A stretch of DNA of 64,000 bases from Rhabditoides inermis (GCA_963966185.1 CAWZYM010000271.1:1057501-1121500), one strand, 5' to 3'. Counted from the stretch's first letter, positions 20,672-32,497 are shown. A program made the numbers and translations. Notes: generated by a model from the sequence alone, not told the origin.

Positions 20672-22466
20672 CGTCAACAGTAGAATAGGTTGCAATCGCA
20701 AACGGCATGGTAGATTTTTATAAGAACAATACCAGATTATCAATTAAAAAAAGCTATGAGATATTTGATGATAAATATCAATTTTATTACCGACACAGAT
20801 TCATTATGATGGTGCTCTCTAACACGATCATTGTTACCTACATCACCTGGAAAACAATTCATGTGAGTTTATGTGGCCGCAATATCATCTTTTCACAACT
20901 GATTACAGATTGTCTCAAATGTCATTGGCATATTCTGCATTATCCTCCTTGTCTTGCAACTCACCCCACACGCCGGCTTTGTGTACACTGTGCGGTGGAG
21001 ATTAAATGATTCATGAAGACGTGTGTTGATTCAGATGTCCAAGCTGTCGTGGTACTATCCTGTTGGCAAGGACTATCTGTCATGGAACGAGTACATTCTG
21101 ATCATCGATATGAACACAGTGAATGCGAGCGCTGTTGTCAGTGTGACCACATATGTCGGAATCACATTCAAACTCATCATGATGGTAGGTTATGATGTAC
21201 ATAAAATATAAATGTTCGCGGGGATGAACACTCATAGTACTCATGTATCTTTTGAAACGAGAACTACCTTCACCTTCATTTCCGTATTGTGTGTATTCAT
21301 AATGGTTGTGGAAATCAGAATCAGAATCAGAATATTCATCTCGAATCAAGTAGCACGGTACAATTATGTAAATTACGGCAAGGTTACGGTAAAATACAGT
21401 AATGCAGCGCCTACTGCGAGTCTCAATAACACGGATTTCGGTAGTCCCGAGGATGCGTACGTGCTATTGGTGGTGCATGTCATCCCCTGCTTGCGGCTTC
21501 TGGGGAAGTTTCCATCTCGGCGGCGGAAAATCCGTGCTTCAACGATCGATCGCGAAGAGACGTCTCCGAGAGTTTCATCGTCTTCGAGGATTCCTCTCCA
21601 GTCTCAATGCCGTAGATGTGGAGAGTAGCAAAATCGAATACCAGTCCAGTTAGTGTCCTCCGCCGCACAGCATTAATCAGGGGTCGGGGAAATAACAAGG
21701 GAAGGCACGCGACCGCGCGCTGGCAGAGAAAAGAAAGGATTGTGGAAATCTTCATATAAAAAAAGGGATAGAAAAACAAACGAAAGTTTGTACCACTTCT
21801 CTCAGAATGAGAAAATCCAGCCTCATTTTTATTATATTTGGTTTGCACACTGTTTCTGTCTCGGCGAAAAAAGTGAAGTTTCAACGTTTTTTTGTTGACA
21901 ACGGATGCGTGCTTTTTCGAAAATTCACATTTCAGACTTTCAAAAAATAATATGGCGACAGGTAGTGTTGTGGTATGTTTGCAAAACATGACCGGTGACT
22001 CGTGGCAGTTCAGAATGAATAAAATGATAGTCATTTCAATTTCAGAAAAAGAATAACGCATCTCTGGGTAAATCCGAGTTGCTGATCACTTTACAAGTAA
22101 GGAATAATGAATCTACTCTAAGCAATTGGTGTTCACACAGCTTTTTCTTGTTGCTGTGTACCAAGTGGTACTATTCATTTTCTGGAACCTCATTCAACCC
22201 TGGATGGAGCTCACCTCATTTAATATGTTTCTTTCACAGTCAGCGTGGAATTTTTACAACTGCTTCCATCCTATTGTGTATATCATATTCAACAAGTAGC
22301 GTTTCGATCGTTTTCATCATGCCAAACTTCCGTTTTCAGGCGATTGCGCAACGACATGAAATGGTTGCTTCTGGGAAAGCCGGAGAAACGGCAGAACACC
22401 AGCGTCATTTCAATTTCTACGGTTACTCTGAGGAAACATACGCAAATCAATGCAGTAACAAAATGA
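9355..22466 (+). CDS. srt-like seven-transmembrane chemoreceptor 1 (large intron 1)
   Basis: Exons 9355-9525, 19789-19938, 20169-20239, 20799-20862, 20909-20989, 21035-21184, 22046-22096, 22141-22295 and 22340-22466 give an uninterrupted 339-residue protein. Seven hydrophobic segments are visible. Srt-like marks include YRLMFHMGVLDIIQLF in TM2, ILCANR at the end of TM3, the YYPVGKDY-IIDMN stretch before TM5 and a WNFYNCFHPIVYIIFN motif in TM7. Such receptors sit in ciliary membranes of sensory neurons and signal through G proteins. The gene is a tandem duplicate of the one at 23845-26436, with nearly identical exons 1 and 2. Intron 1 is about 10.3 kb because of nested transposons; intron 6 carries an unknown repeat. 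The start codon follows directly on TTTTTAG, a probable spliced-leader acceptor. Srt rather than another serpentine class is a motif judgement. Confidence 0.82.
9629..9944. mobile_element. MITE, family 2, copy 1 in srt intron 1
   Basis: It is about 316 bp with inverted ends of about 30 bp (GGGAGTGTACCCTCTGGTTT at left, the reverse at right). A related copy lies at 42369-42679. The sister srt-like gene lacks it at the matching place. Confidence 0.75.
10740..11010 (-). pseudogene. Tc1-type transposase C-terminal fragment, left arm
   Basis: On the minus strand it reads towards the left end. Segments FIEHLWEELDRRTRKVRV and SMPRRCQAVIKNKGHPTKY resemble the C terminus of Tc1 DDE transposases, including the last acidic residue region. 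In-frame stops follow KVRV and interrupt the later part. The N-terminal two thirds are missing. Confidence 0.8.
11190..11458 (+). pseudogene. Tc1-type transposase C-terminal fragment, right arm
   Basis: This is the inverted twin of the left-arm fragment, read outward to the right, with the same stop codons and the ending NKGHPTKY at 11456. Shared lesions show that the decay preceded or was homogenised by palindrome formation. Not functional. Confidence 0.8.
12280..12786. mobile_element. Element B: 507-bp MITE of the element-A family
   Basis: It is flanked by the perfect 9-bp repeat CACATTCAG (12271-12279 and 12787-12795). Ends match element A (GGCAATTAGGAATTCGCACC and its inverse CCTAATAGCC). 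Both inverted ends extend about 150 bp into GCACCACC/GGTGGTGC minisatellite-like arrays. Its interior resembles 12045-12170 of element A. No coding capacity. Confidence 0.85.
12809..14006. repeat. 1.2-kb TTC/GAA microsatellite
   Basis: About 400 TTC triplets with only six or so single-base interruptions (near 13139, 13194, 13234, 13533, 13884 and 13914). Long predicted Ser, Leu, Phe, Lys, Glu or Arg polypeptides from this tract are artefacts of the repeat. Confidence 0.98.
14682..15425 (+). CDS. P2X7-receptor-C-terminal-like protein, Kolobok accessory gene
   Basis: Exons 14682-14981, 15047-15171 and 15227-15425 join in phase to 207 residues. The N-terminal half holds a Cys cluster (DDCACKKCVRN, then CCHSF and CITLC). 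The C-terminal half has the pattern of the P2X7-type zinc-binding C-terminal domain: YRVSAVTWYCAG, LPLPNCVVAEIHTRFP and GVYTGYCDV. There are no membrane segments, so it is not a receptor. Such domains occur in transposon-borne proteins of several animals; the role is unknown, possibly DNA or metal binding. The start codon directly follows GTTATTGCAG, a probable spliced-leader acceptor. A poly(A) signal AATAAA lies at 15532. It converges on the transposase gene, whose stop is at 15613. Confidence 0.8.
15613..18697 (-). CDS. THAP-domain Kolobok transposase
   Basis: Thirteen exons (18440-18697, 18081-18386, 17885-18031, 17671-17757, 17283-17624, 17082-17214, 16811-16907, 16666-16768, 16464-16625, 16212-16352, 16077-16171, 15925-16030, 15613-15882) give 748 residues with no stop. 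Residues 1-86 form a THAP zinc finger (C9-x2-C12, W34, C62-x2-H65) for terminal-repeat binding. A Ser/Asn/Pro-rich linker follows, then two CxxC pairs and the Kolobok core: HMFQNLAHLAFVLGLP, DAQFDSRGRSARLGRYAL with the putative catalytic Asp, SLTTDR, HYFDCWHLCRN, SNHLWWSIRE, and ESYNSIASRIYCRKEYY, ending in an acidic tail. It would catalyse cut-and-paste transposition into TTAA. Introns 9 and 10 carry ATCGAT-rich repeats like some host introns. Confidence 0.92.
16378..16440. repeat. TGAT/ATCGAT microsatellite in transposase intron 9
   Basis: TGATTGAT units merging into CGATCGAT, lying wholly between exons 9 and 10 of the Kolobok transposase gene. Confidence 0.9.
20593..20669. repeat. TA dinucleotide microsatellite
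   Basis: About 38 uninterrupted TA units in intron 3 of srt-like gene 1; absent from the same intron of srt-like gene 2. Confidence 0.97.
21327..21692 (+). repeat. Unknown repeat family R3, copy 1
   Basis: It starts with CAGAATATTCATCTCGAATC and ends with GGGGTCGGGG. It is about 80% identical to 22823-23195, with a partial inverted copy at about 27975-28110. It lies in intron 6 of srt-like gene 1 and is missing from gene 2. Both strands are open over about 70 codons (for example SRRRKIRASTIDREETS on +). Confidence 0.7.
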
Positions 22467-22822
22467 CATAAAACTCTTTTTATCGACACCTTATTTCACC
22501 GGTATGTAGCATCGATTGTGAGTAACTCCTAGTGAGAAAGTAGCGCGAAATGAGACGCGCGTGAGTTGTGTTGAGCAGTGTAATGTATAAAGCCACACAA
22601 TGTGACTGAGTATTGCGCTGATGCCCTTACGGTACTTCACCTAATTTCATGAATTGTCTACTGTTGTATGTGTTTTTCTGTTTGTTTATCAAGTTTTCTC
22701 ATTCAAGTGTGGTTGTTGTTGACTGCGTTAGTTTTCACTTTCTTTTTTCTTTTGTCTCTCTTGTTGGTTGAGGGTTGACTTGCATTGTGTTTTAGAAAGC
22801 TGATTTCAGAATTTCAAAATTT

Positions 22823-23195
22823 CAGAATATTCATCTCGAATCAAATAAAAGCACATGGCAATGTAATTTACGGTAAGGTTACCGTAAAGTACAGTTATGC
22901 GACGCCTACTGCGAGTTCCAACAATACGGATTTCGGTGGTCCCGTGGATGAGTACGCGTTGTTAGTGATGCTTGTCATCCCCTGCTTGCGGTTTCTGAGG
23001 AAGTTTCGATCTCGGCGGCGGAAGATCCGGGCTCTGACGATCGATTGCGAAGAGACGTCTCAGAGAGTGTCATCATCTTCGAGGATTCCTCTCCAACTCT
23101 CGATGCCGTAAATGTGGAGAGTAGCACAGTAGCAAGATCGGATACCGGTCCGGTCAGTGTTCTCCGCCGCACAGCTATGTTCAGGGGTCGGGGGA
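22823..23195 (+). repeat. Unknown repeat family R3, copy 2
   Basis: Same boundaries and orientation as copy 1, located 360 bp downstream of srt-like gene 1. The + frame (FRSRRRKIRALTIDCEETS) and the - frame (RRRTLTG, EESSKMMTLSETSLRNRS) both remain open, so it may be a fragment of a coding element. Not recognised. Confidence 0.7.
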
Positions 23196-23199
23196 AAAC

Positions 23200-23844
23200 A
23201 GGATTTGGGATTTGGTTGGAAAGCTGATTTAGTTGATTGAATCTAGTTTTCCAGAGTTTCACTGTGTTTTTTTCTTCAAAAACAGAATGAGATTCTGTGA
23301 TTCAGAATGATGACTTTGTGATTAAAAGGTTTTTTTTTTGAAAAGATATGTTACACGGTCTGAGTTTTTCAAAGGTTTCATGCACGAACACAAATCTTCG
23401 TACAATAAGGATGCTGATTCGATGATTTTTTCTTCAAATTGTAGCACAATGATGTTTACAACATACCCAATTGTTTGTGCAACTGTTCGTTTGACATCCT
23501 TCGACATTCAGTTCATCGATGTCTGAGGTCTGATATTCGTTTAACTCGTCAGTCATGTTGAATGCTCGTACATAAAATGCTTGGACAATGCACAGCTCGA
23601 GCACCTGTCGCAACGGTTGTTTTCTGAGAATTTCTTACCCCGATGTTACCAACTCATTGTTATAATACAGTCCACGCTTTCTGACATCCAGTCGCCTGTC
23701 ATCAATGCCCACTGTCATCCATGTCTCATAGACCCCCATCATAGACACTACTGTTGCGATTCTTTCACGGATACTCTATCTCTATACACGTTCACGCTAT
23801 CCATGCCTTATCCCTTATTGTCACGAAGTGAATTGTCTTTTTAG
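23200..23844. other. Upstream region of srt-like gene 2
   Basis: No coding exon. From about 23640 it aligns by eye with the upstream region of srt-like gene 1 (shared CTACTGTTGC and ATTCTTTCACG blocks and a GTCTTTTTAG acceptor directly on the ATG). Confidence 0.55.
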
Positions 23845-26436
23845 ATGAACGAGTCCGACTTTCACGACTACGACTACGCTGCGTACACGGATACTGTGCA
23901 GTTCTGGGCGTTTCCGATCGACGATGGGGCGAGGACGCATTTGCACGGCCCGTGTGGGGCGGCCTTCATAGCCACCAGTGCTATAGGCATCGGCCTCTAC
24001 GCTCTTGTGCTCACTGTGGGTGAGACGCTTCCAGATGGAATCATGAATCGGGGGCCATGTGCAAGCCGAAGTACTTTTTATCTTCGAAGGTGGTAAAGTC
24101 AAACGCGTCATCAAACGCAGCAAACCGTGCTAAAATCGCATAGCCAATGACGAACTCAGAGTGGAAGACTACTTCCATATAAGCGAAACACTTTTGACGT
24201 TTTGCAGACGTTCTTTCGCTGTGAGACGTACTGGAAGAACATGGCGTACCGACTGATGTTCCACATGGGTGTGCTAGACATCATCCAACTCTTCGTCAAC
24301 CTGTTCAGCGGCGTCTGCACGCTTTTCTGGTGGCACCCGCCCGAGCTGCTCAACAAGGTAAGTGATGTGATCGTTGATTGGTATGGTGGTACCAATAATT
24401 ATAATACAACGGTGATAGTTGAGCCCTGCTGAGTTGGTGAGTTGGTATCACCAGTTTATTAGCTGTTAATTGTTGGTTAAAATTCCTAGTTGGGAAGGTT
24501 CAAGTCACAAAAACCAAACTCAAAAGAAGAAAAAAAACATAAAAATTTGTTCCAACGAAGTTCACATCACACAAATTTACTTAATGATTTTCAAAGTTAG
24601 TTTTAACCATAACTTCTTTTTGGACCTTTTTATTAGATTTGAGCTCACCCCCCCCCTTTTTATTGAACAAAGCTACCATTACGTCAGACTGGTCTCTAAG
24701 TGTGTCGAGTTTCGACAATTCAGCGGTTTTCGCGGTTGCGTGAGACGTATCAGTCATCGACATTAACTCGCGTGATCTAGGTGTTTGGCTCGGTTTTCAT
24801 CAGCTGCTGGCTGGCGGGCCTCTGGTTCTCTATCATACTCTGCGCCAACAGGTGAGACAAGAGAAAATAGTCATCGCGAAAGTCGATGTTTATTATACGA
24901 TCACCAGTCGGTACCTTGCTTACGGCGCCTTTTTCTCCTGGTTTGAGTGGGCGAGGCCTGAAAATGACTCGGCGAACTGGGCGCATCTCACTTGCTAGCG
25001 CCTGCTGGGTGTCCGCAAAGCAACATAACTTACAGACGGACACACCGTGTTCTACATACCAGTCTGAGATTCGCGAATTCTTCTGCCACATGCCGTCACT
25101 TTCTCAAATCGTACAGTCTCTCTGATTTTGGCGCGAGTTTCAATTCGATGCGCAAACCACGCAAACGCGCATTACTCGAATAAGCGCAGTCCTCCAGAAA
25201 ACCTTTTGAATCGATCTTGTGTAATGACGTCATGATCTACCAAATAGACCCTAATCATTTTATGTGAAACTGTCAGGTTCATAATGATCGTGCTTTCGAA
25301 AACTGTTATTGTCACCTACATAACCTGGAAAACGACTTATGTGAGTTAACATGGACTCGACAATTTCTCAGGAATGATTGAAGATCCTCTCCGTCATCGT
25401 TGGCATCTTTTGCATCCACCTTCTCATTCTGCAACTCACCCCATACGCCGGCTTTATGTACACTGTGCCGTGGAGATTCATTGATCAACAAAGACTTATC
25501 GATTCAGATGTCCAAGATGTCGTGGTACTATCCTGTGGGCAAAGACTATCTTCCATGGAATGAGTACATTCTGATCATCGATATCAACACAGTGAATGCG
25601 AGTGCCTTCGTAAACATGGCCACATATGTCGGAATCACATTCAAATTCGTCATGATGGTAGGTTATGATGTACATAAAATATAAATGTAAAAATATAAAT
25701 GCTCGTAGGTTGTTTAATGCTTTTACAGCGCTTGTGTAACTCACAAGCAAAATGGGAAAAAACACAAGTTTTTTTGCCGTTATACACATAATGAGTAATC
25801 ATAACTCTTTTTTAGTAACTCTTAATTAAATGGTTGTACACTAATACTTGTTTCGTGCCCTACAAACGTGAACACACAGGTTATTAAAGAAACCATATGT
25901 TGGCAGGTGGAAATGCGATTTATGTGCACAACATGAATCGTGACTGTTCAACGAATTTTCATCGACGGGATACGGGATAGTCAAATTGCAAACACAAATC
26001 TCGTTTCAGAAAAAGAATAGCGCATCTCTGGGTAAATCTGAGTTGCTGATAACTTTACAAGTAAGGAAAAATGAATCTACTCTAAGCAATTGGTGTTCAC
26101 ACAGCTTTTTCTTGTTGCTGTGTACCAAGTGGTACTATTCATTTTCTGGAACCTCATTCAACCCTGGATGGAGCTCACCTCTTTCAATATGTTCCTCTCA
26201 CAGTCAGCGTGGAACTTTTACAACTGCTTTAACCCGACTGTGTATATCATATTCAACAAGTAGCGGTTTTGTCACTCCTTTTGCGTTCCCAGTCCGTTTT
26301 CAGGCGATTGCGCCACGACATGAAGTGTTTGTTGCTGGGAAAGGCAAATAAGAGGCAACACGTCAGCGTCGTTTCGAACTCGCCGGCTAAACCGCATCTC
26401 AAGAAGCATGTACAGATCGATACAGTGAAAAAGTGA
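23845..26436 (+). CDS. srt-like seven-transmembrane chemoreceptor 2
   Basis: Exons 23845-24015, 24208-24357, 24781-24851, 25277-25340, 25384-25464, 25508-25657, 26010-26060, 26105-26259 and 26304-26436 encode 341 residues without a stop, the normal size for Srt receptors. Exons 1 and 2 are identical in protein sequence to srt-like gene 1; later exons differ moderately (for example VFGSVFISCWLAGLWF against VFGSLGNSCWLASLWF). TM7 carries NCFNPTVYIIFNKRLRHD, followed by a basic cytoplasmic tail. Intron positions and phases are the same as in gene 1, but intron 1 is only 192 bp, so this copy preserves the pre-insertion state. Likely a sensory-neuron GPCR; ligand unknown. Confidence 0.85.
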
Positions 26437-26545
26437 AACGAAGCATAAACTATTTATTGACATCTCATATCACCTGTTTTGCGAAAATCTATGAGCGAAT
26501 TCAAATAAGTTTGTTGACGGTTTCCTGTTGACTATATATCTTCAA

Positions 26546-27753
26546 ATGATCAACGCTGTTTTCAATCATACGTCTCCAGTGATCGATAGTTTGAATCTAA
26601 CGATGTTCAATTGTATTTACTTTGTCACGTCCATAACAACGTTTGTATTTTACACTGTAATGCTTCGGGTGAGTGAGAAGATAACCAACTTTGTGCAATG
26701 CGCTTGCAGAATCTTTACGACAATTCAAGTCGATGGATGAATCCGACTTATCGATTAATATTCCACAATGGCCTCGCTGACTGCGTACAGTTGATTGCTC
26801 ACTCATACTTTGCCGCCTCGGCGCTTGTCGCTACATTCTCACGCTACGATCCGAAACCATTACCCGTATGCTGTTAACTTCTTATAAGTGCAATTGTTTG
26901 TTCAGGTAGTCGACTATGTCATACAAAGCTCTGCGTCAGTCTCTTCTCTATTATTTACTATGACATGCATACAAAGAGTGGCCATTATTATATGTTCCCC
27001 AATTGCTAGTTTAAAGTTCAGTAATGCAGTCGCTTTTGTGACTTTGTGTTGTGGAATCGCTATTACAGTTTCAAAAGTAATTTTCGGAGATAAGTTCGAT
27101 GAAGTGAGTTGATGATAATGAGTGGAACTATGTAGATATTTACCTAAAAACTATTTTGTTGAGAAAAACTTTAGTTGTTTTAGATCTATACAAACTTGCG
27201 TGTTGTTCACAAACAGTCAACTTTTGTTATTTTACAAACAACTTACTTTTCTATATCACAAATCCTCATAATCTTGCCATGCATGATTTACACTGTTTCT
27301 AGTGTTCTGATGGTAAACGAGTTTTCACTTTGTCTGTTTTGTATGAAATTAAACAATCTGTTAAGGATTCAAAAATTAGGAACAACTCTTCTGATTTGCT
27401 GTTGTCTTTACAGGTCAAATTGTCGATTTTCACTAATATGAGGCAGTTTTCACTAGTCGATTTCAGGCAATAGGTGTTTCAAGTTTTCAAATTTCAATAT
27501 TTTTCACAATAAATATTTTTCAAAACCGCATTCTTATAAACGCAAAAAATGTAATGTTTCTCGGTGTTCAAGCAGTTTTGTATGTATTTTTCTTCATTCA
27601 TTTTCATCCAATATGTCATTTCATTCTCGAAAAGTAAGTATGACATCATATGATATGCTACGTGCTAAATATGTTTCTGTTAACTTCTTCTTCAGATCAA
27701 TCAAGCGTTTTTCACGGAACTCTGATGTGAGAACCATTACTTTGAGTTCATAA
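26546..27753 (+). CDS. Reduced serpentine receptor, probable srt relative lacking one TM segment
   Basis: Exons 26546-26668, 26710-26865, 26906-27103, 27184-27312, 27467-27633 and 27696-27753 join in phase to 276 residues. NPTYRLIFHNGLADCVQLIA matches TM2 of the srt-like genes, CIQRVAIIICSP closes TM3, and TM7 ends HFHPICHFILEKSIKRFSR. Compared with the two neighbours, about 65 residues covering the second extracellular loop and TM5 are missing between GDKFDE and IYTNLRVVHKQ, where the intron is only 80 bp. The model is open, but the protein probably cannot form a normal seven-helix bundle, so it may be a pseudogene or an incomplete model. Confidence 0.6.
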
Positions 27754-29784
27754 GAGTTATGAGTAGGTTCATCGTAAACACAAGTGCATGAATAAACGTT
27801 TGGAATGTATTTAATGTACTATTGAAAAGAACATGAGTGAAGACTATTGTTGTACGGTGCCGTCTATATTTATCGCTGTGCTGAGCGTGGCGAAATGAAG
27901 CTACAGTGTTGTCTATGTAATAGGATGCCTAAGCTCAGTGTTCTCTCGTTCCTCATGAGTAGGTCATGCAGAAAAACATGACTTATACACACGCAAACCG
28001 CATCTGACAAGCATCACCAACAACGCGTACGCATCCACGGGACCACCGAAACCCGTGTTGTTGGAACTCGCAGTAGGCATTGTATTACTGTATTTTACCG
28101 TCATGTGTATTATTATTTTCTTCCTCTCTCGCATCGCGCGGTCGGGTCGAAATGATCTTTCCCCAGTACCCTTGAGCAAGGCGGAATATAGCTCATGAGA
28201 ACGCTGTCTTCCTAGCCCGCGGAGTTACTATTGTGGATTATAATGGAAGGAAAGAAACACCCGGAGCTCCACTATCGTCTATAATGGTATCTGATTCGAA
28301 TGGATTATGGAAAGGAAATCGAATGATTATCGACTGAATATCGATCTAATATCGACTTTCGACCTTCGACCCTACCATCCCCGTTGCTAAACTGTGTTTC
28401 TCCCAGCGCTTAGCCCTTGTGATGTACCGTATGCACTTGTTGTATAGTCAGGATATAGCGATTCTGGATAAATGATTGATTGATTGATTGATTGATTTTA
28501 CCGTGTCCCACCGTAATTTACGTAATCGATAATGTGTACTACTTGGTTCGAGATAACTATTCCGATATTCTGATTCTGGTACCGCATCTGCAAAAGCTCA
28601 ATGACCATTCTACCGACACATGTGTATGTGTCATGTGTACACATGTGCAAGGTGTGTGTCCAGTGCAAATGTGACTCACAAAATGCCTACATGTCTCTAG
28701 AAGAAACCGTTTCAAATGACGTCACTGAAACACAGTTGAAACGAGAGCAATAGGTAGAAAACATTAATTGAGCTTCTGTCAAAACATGTTATGATCCTGT
28801 TACTCCGACTTTTACGACGTAACGCCTTCAAACTCATGCATTTCGAAAACAAAATCTCACTTATCAATGCAGTGCTGACTGCTAACCTTCGTACTCGTAG
28901 CTTTAATCAACGATTTTTCGAGCACTGTAACCACTCCTGGTCGGATGGTCGGATGGAATCTGCCGTATCACAATCACGTTTGGTAGTAAACGGTAGAAAG
29001 GCTACCAACTAACAAATCACCGGTCAGACTCGTGAGAAAAAATTAGAAAAAAAAGTGACAGAGCACGCTGGCACTCAATAATATTTAGAATGTCGATTTA
29101 AACGGTGAATGCCTTGACCTCCAAACAGCGGGTATGCACTTTCGAAAACCGTCATGTTTTGTTCTGTAGCACGCCGGATTCAGTGGAAAATCCGGTTAGC
29201 TGAGGATCGGTGTGCTGGTATGTGCAGAGTCTGCAGATGCAGACGACTACTAGGAGCGTCTCTCATCGTTTTTGTCGCTGGTCTAACGCGACACTGTGAG
29301 AGCCTAGTACGCACATGGTCGTGTGGTATGATGACAGGCTCAGAAGCCGATACCATGGCCATTGTTTTTCTATCCTTCTCTACCTTTTCATTTTTCACGT
29401 CTTTTTGTAAAGTTCCTGGACCGTAAAAATGTATCACAAATGATGACTGTTTGTATTAAATTTACTCATTTCTCAAGATTCTGATATAAATAATTTATCA
29501 TGATCAAAAAGGTAGAAACAAGGTATGAGAACAACGTATATTGTGTTACAAGTGCGATCGATTTGAGTCAATGATAACGAAGAGAGATTGCAATGTATGT
29601 CATGAAAAGGGAACAAATGAATCAATAAATACTATCATCATCTACGGAAGCTACGGGGAGATCAGTGAAGCGGGGGAGATCGACTAGTCGGGGAGACCAG
29701 GAACATGACTAGAACACACTCAGCGGAACATGAATAAGTGACAAAAGGGCTGCTAGCGAGCAGCGAGAGACACAGCGAAGCAAA

Positions 29785-29864
<80 letters not shown>

Positions 29865-30012
29865 GAGGGAGGGATGGGTGTCGGCTCAACAACCGTCGAA
29901 TGGCACTCTCGAATTCCGGGGGACGCGCGCGGACGCAAAATGATTGTTAGACGCAAGGAGCGTCCGACGAACACTGATCACTACTGAATGCTAAGGAAAG
30001 TGGCAGTCTACT
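27754..30012. other. Gene-poor region between receptor cluster and ONECUT gene
   Basis: It contains a partial inverted R3 repeat (about 27975-28110), a TGAT microsatellite (about 28472-28497) and a long GA microsatellite (29791-29861). Short open frames at 28791-29012 and 29154-29437 have no recognisable domain or splice support. No gene is called. Confidence 0.5.
29791..29861. repeat. GA microsatellite
   Basis: About 33 uninterrupted GA units after an A run, roughly 150 bp downstream of the ONECUT stop codon on the minus strand. Confidence 0.97.
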
Positions 30013-32462
30013 CTACAGCTGCTCGAATACGGCGTCTGCCTTGGCGGTCTCGTCGACAGGCTCCTCCTTCACTTCTGCCTGTGGCATCATGGGGTCGGGC
30101 GAGGACTGCTCGAGCAGTTGCTGTACGGTGGCCTCGTCTAGGATGGATCCGTCCAGGTCGTGGTCTAGAAGGGCCGACAGCTCCTGCTCGTTCATCGCGT
30201 GCAGATCGTCCCCGCCAGCCAGGGAGGCGGACGAGGAGACCGACGGACGCTCGTCCTCAGCGGACGCGCGGTCGTAGCCACTGAAAATACGATGTGATAG
30301 TCGATGAAACATTTGCAACGTTCTAACAGCGTCTGATATCCAGTGCTATTTCAGGATGTACGAAACGTGTTTTCACCTTGCGGGCCTATGATATTATCGA
30401 GAGAGAGAGAGAGAGAGAGAGATAGAGAAGAAGAAGAGACTGTGCTCACCGTCGCCGAGCGTTCATGAAGAAGTTGGCGACTGTTGTCGGGTCGAGGTTG
30501 AGCTGCTGACTAATCGTCAGCTGCATCTCTCTTGATGGCCGCTTCGTCTCGCGGAAAATCGCCTGCAAACACTCTTCAGTCAAAATTGGTTAGCGAGACG
30601 GTAATCCGAAACAAGAGTCGTCCGCTGGCAAAACAGCGCATTTGACATCGACAGTGCATGTATAGTCTAATCCGTGAGATGAATAGATGTTAAGCAAATT
30701 TGCTTTCTACTGAATTTCACACTGTGTTTTGAATTATCAATGTACCGTAATTTGATTCGCATGGTCGATGACTCGAATTTGTGCTTTACAGGCTTCCGCA
30801 AATCTTGTTATGCAAACGAACGTCAAGTAAAAAACAATCGGCTGAATACAGCGCTCACGGAAACCGCCGCCGCTCTCGCTCTCTCGCTCGCGTTACAGTG
30901 TTTCGCTCTACTCTATGAGGGCGAGCCGTCACTACCCAAAACCGGCACACTGTACTACTACACTTGCTTGTTTTTCTTTGCTATGATATAACATTCATGA
31001 TAAACTGTTTTGTACTTGCGTCAGTCGGTTAGTCTCTTTCGCGTCCCACCTGCAGCGTTCTCCTCTGTATGTCAGTGAAGACGAGGCGGGGTTTCTTGGG
31101 TGGCTGGGGAGTTGACTGCTGTACCACAACCTCTCCCGTCGGCGTTGTCGTAACGATCACCGACGACGCCTGCTCCTCTTTCCGCTTACATGCCGACGTG
31201 GCTGAAAACGGCAACAATGACATGTTTTCGTCACCCCTCGATTTGGGGAGATTCGAAGATTCGAAGATTTGAGGAAAGCGAGCGAACGTAAACAGTGTCT
31301 AGTTTGTGTTTCACATCCGCGAATTAGCGACTCGATGTGATTTTGTCGTGAGCGGGGGGCACGGGCTCACTCGATTAACCGGCGATGCTATCGGCGCTGC
31401 GCCTCCTCTATTCCCGCGCTCTCTCACCGCCGCTCTCTCGCGCCTCGCTAATCACAGTGTCAATCAGGCTTCCTCCCTCTCTGGAAAGAGAGGGAAGGCA
31501 CAATCAGACGAGTATGAAAGGACGAGGAAAAGCGCGCGTGACTCACGCTCGAGAGAGAGAGAGAGAGAGTGACGAAACCGTAGCAGTTTCACAACCATGC
31601 CTCACGCGCGGCGTTCGTTTTGCGGCCGGTCAGCTTCAATGTCGCACACTCTCTCATAGCATAGGAACGCCGCCCGAATCGGCATATCGATAAGCGGTTG
31701 TGTGGGGGGTGTAGCCGCCTTCGTAGGGCCCGGTGTCGCATCGATTCCAGATACGCGGCAGCGTCTGTGCAAATGAAGCACGCCGCCCCTTCTCGTTCAC
31801 TATCTCGGACTGTTCGAGACGCGACGACACGCTTCTCACGCGTCATCTCCGCCGGTTCCCCGCGGATCGCTCGATATCCCTCGATAGTCGGTCCCTCCAA
31901 TGGCGATTCCGCGCATGCCTCCCCCCTGCCAGCCGGGACGCCCTGCGGCCATCTATGGCCTCTGCCTGCCCGTCTGCACCCTCCTCGAGAGCCGCGCTCT
32001 CTCGTCGCCGCCGCCGCCGCCATCGATTTTCGATGCAGCTGGCAGGAGGGGTGGGTGGGTGGCGTGAGCGTGCGTGTGTTGTCCAGGCACCACCCGGGAC
32101 GCCTAAGGGTGTAGACTCAGATACGTCACCGAATACTGTAGATCAGGGACAAGTGATCGGTCGCATTGCTACTCGAGTACATGTTGAAAGAGCGCTGCTG
32201 GGCGTTTGTCGATGCGCCGTCGCGCTGGCTCGCTAGGCGGTCGCATATTGATTAGGCACAATCAAGGTCCCGCTCTCTTTCAGCGCAGCAACATTGCGCA
32301 CTCTAGGTTTTGGTCAGCCGTCTTCGCGCCTCTGCGTGAGATAGGGGTGAGACGTGAACGTGAGATGCGTAGCGTAGATAGAGCCTAGATCTCCGGGGGG
32401 ATGAGCCGTCATGCGCACGGGTGCATAGTACTCGCACTAACGCGGCCAATGACGACGCTCTC

Positions 32463-32497
<35 letters not shown>

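Noticed and set aside
31385..32388. Several long + and - open frames in the large ONECUT intron
   Set aside because: The GC-rich intron allows chance open frames; no domain, splice pairing or start context was found and they overlap each other on both strands.
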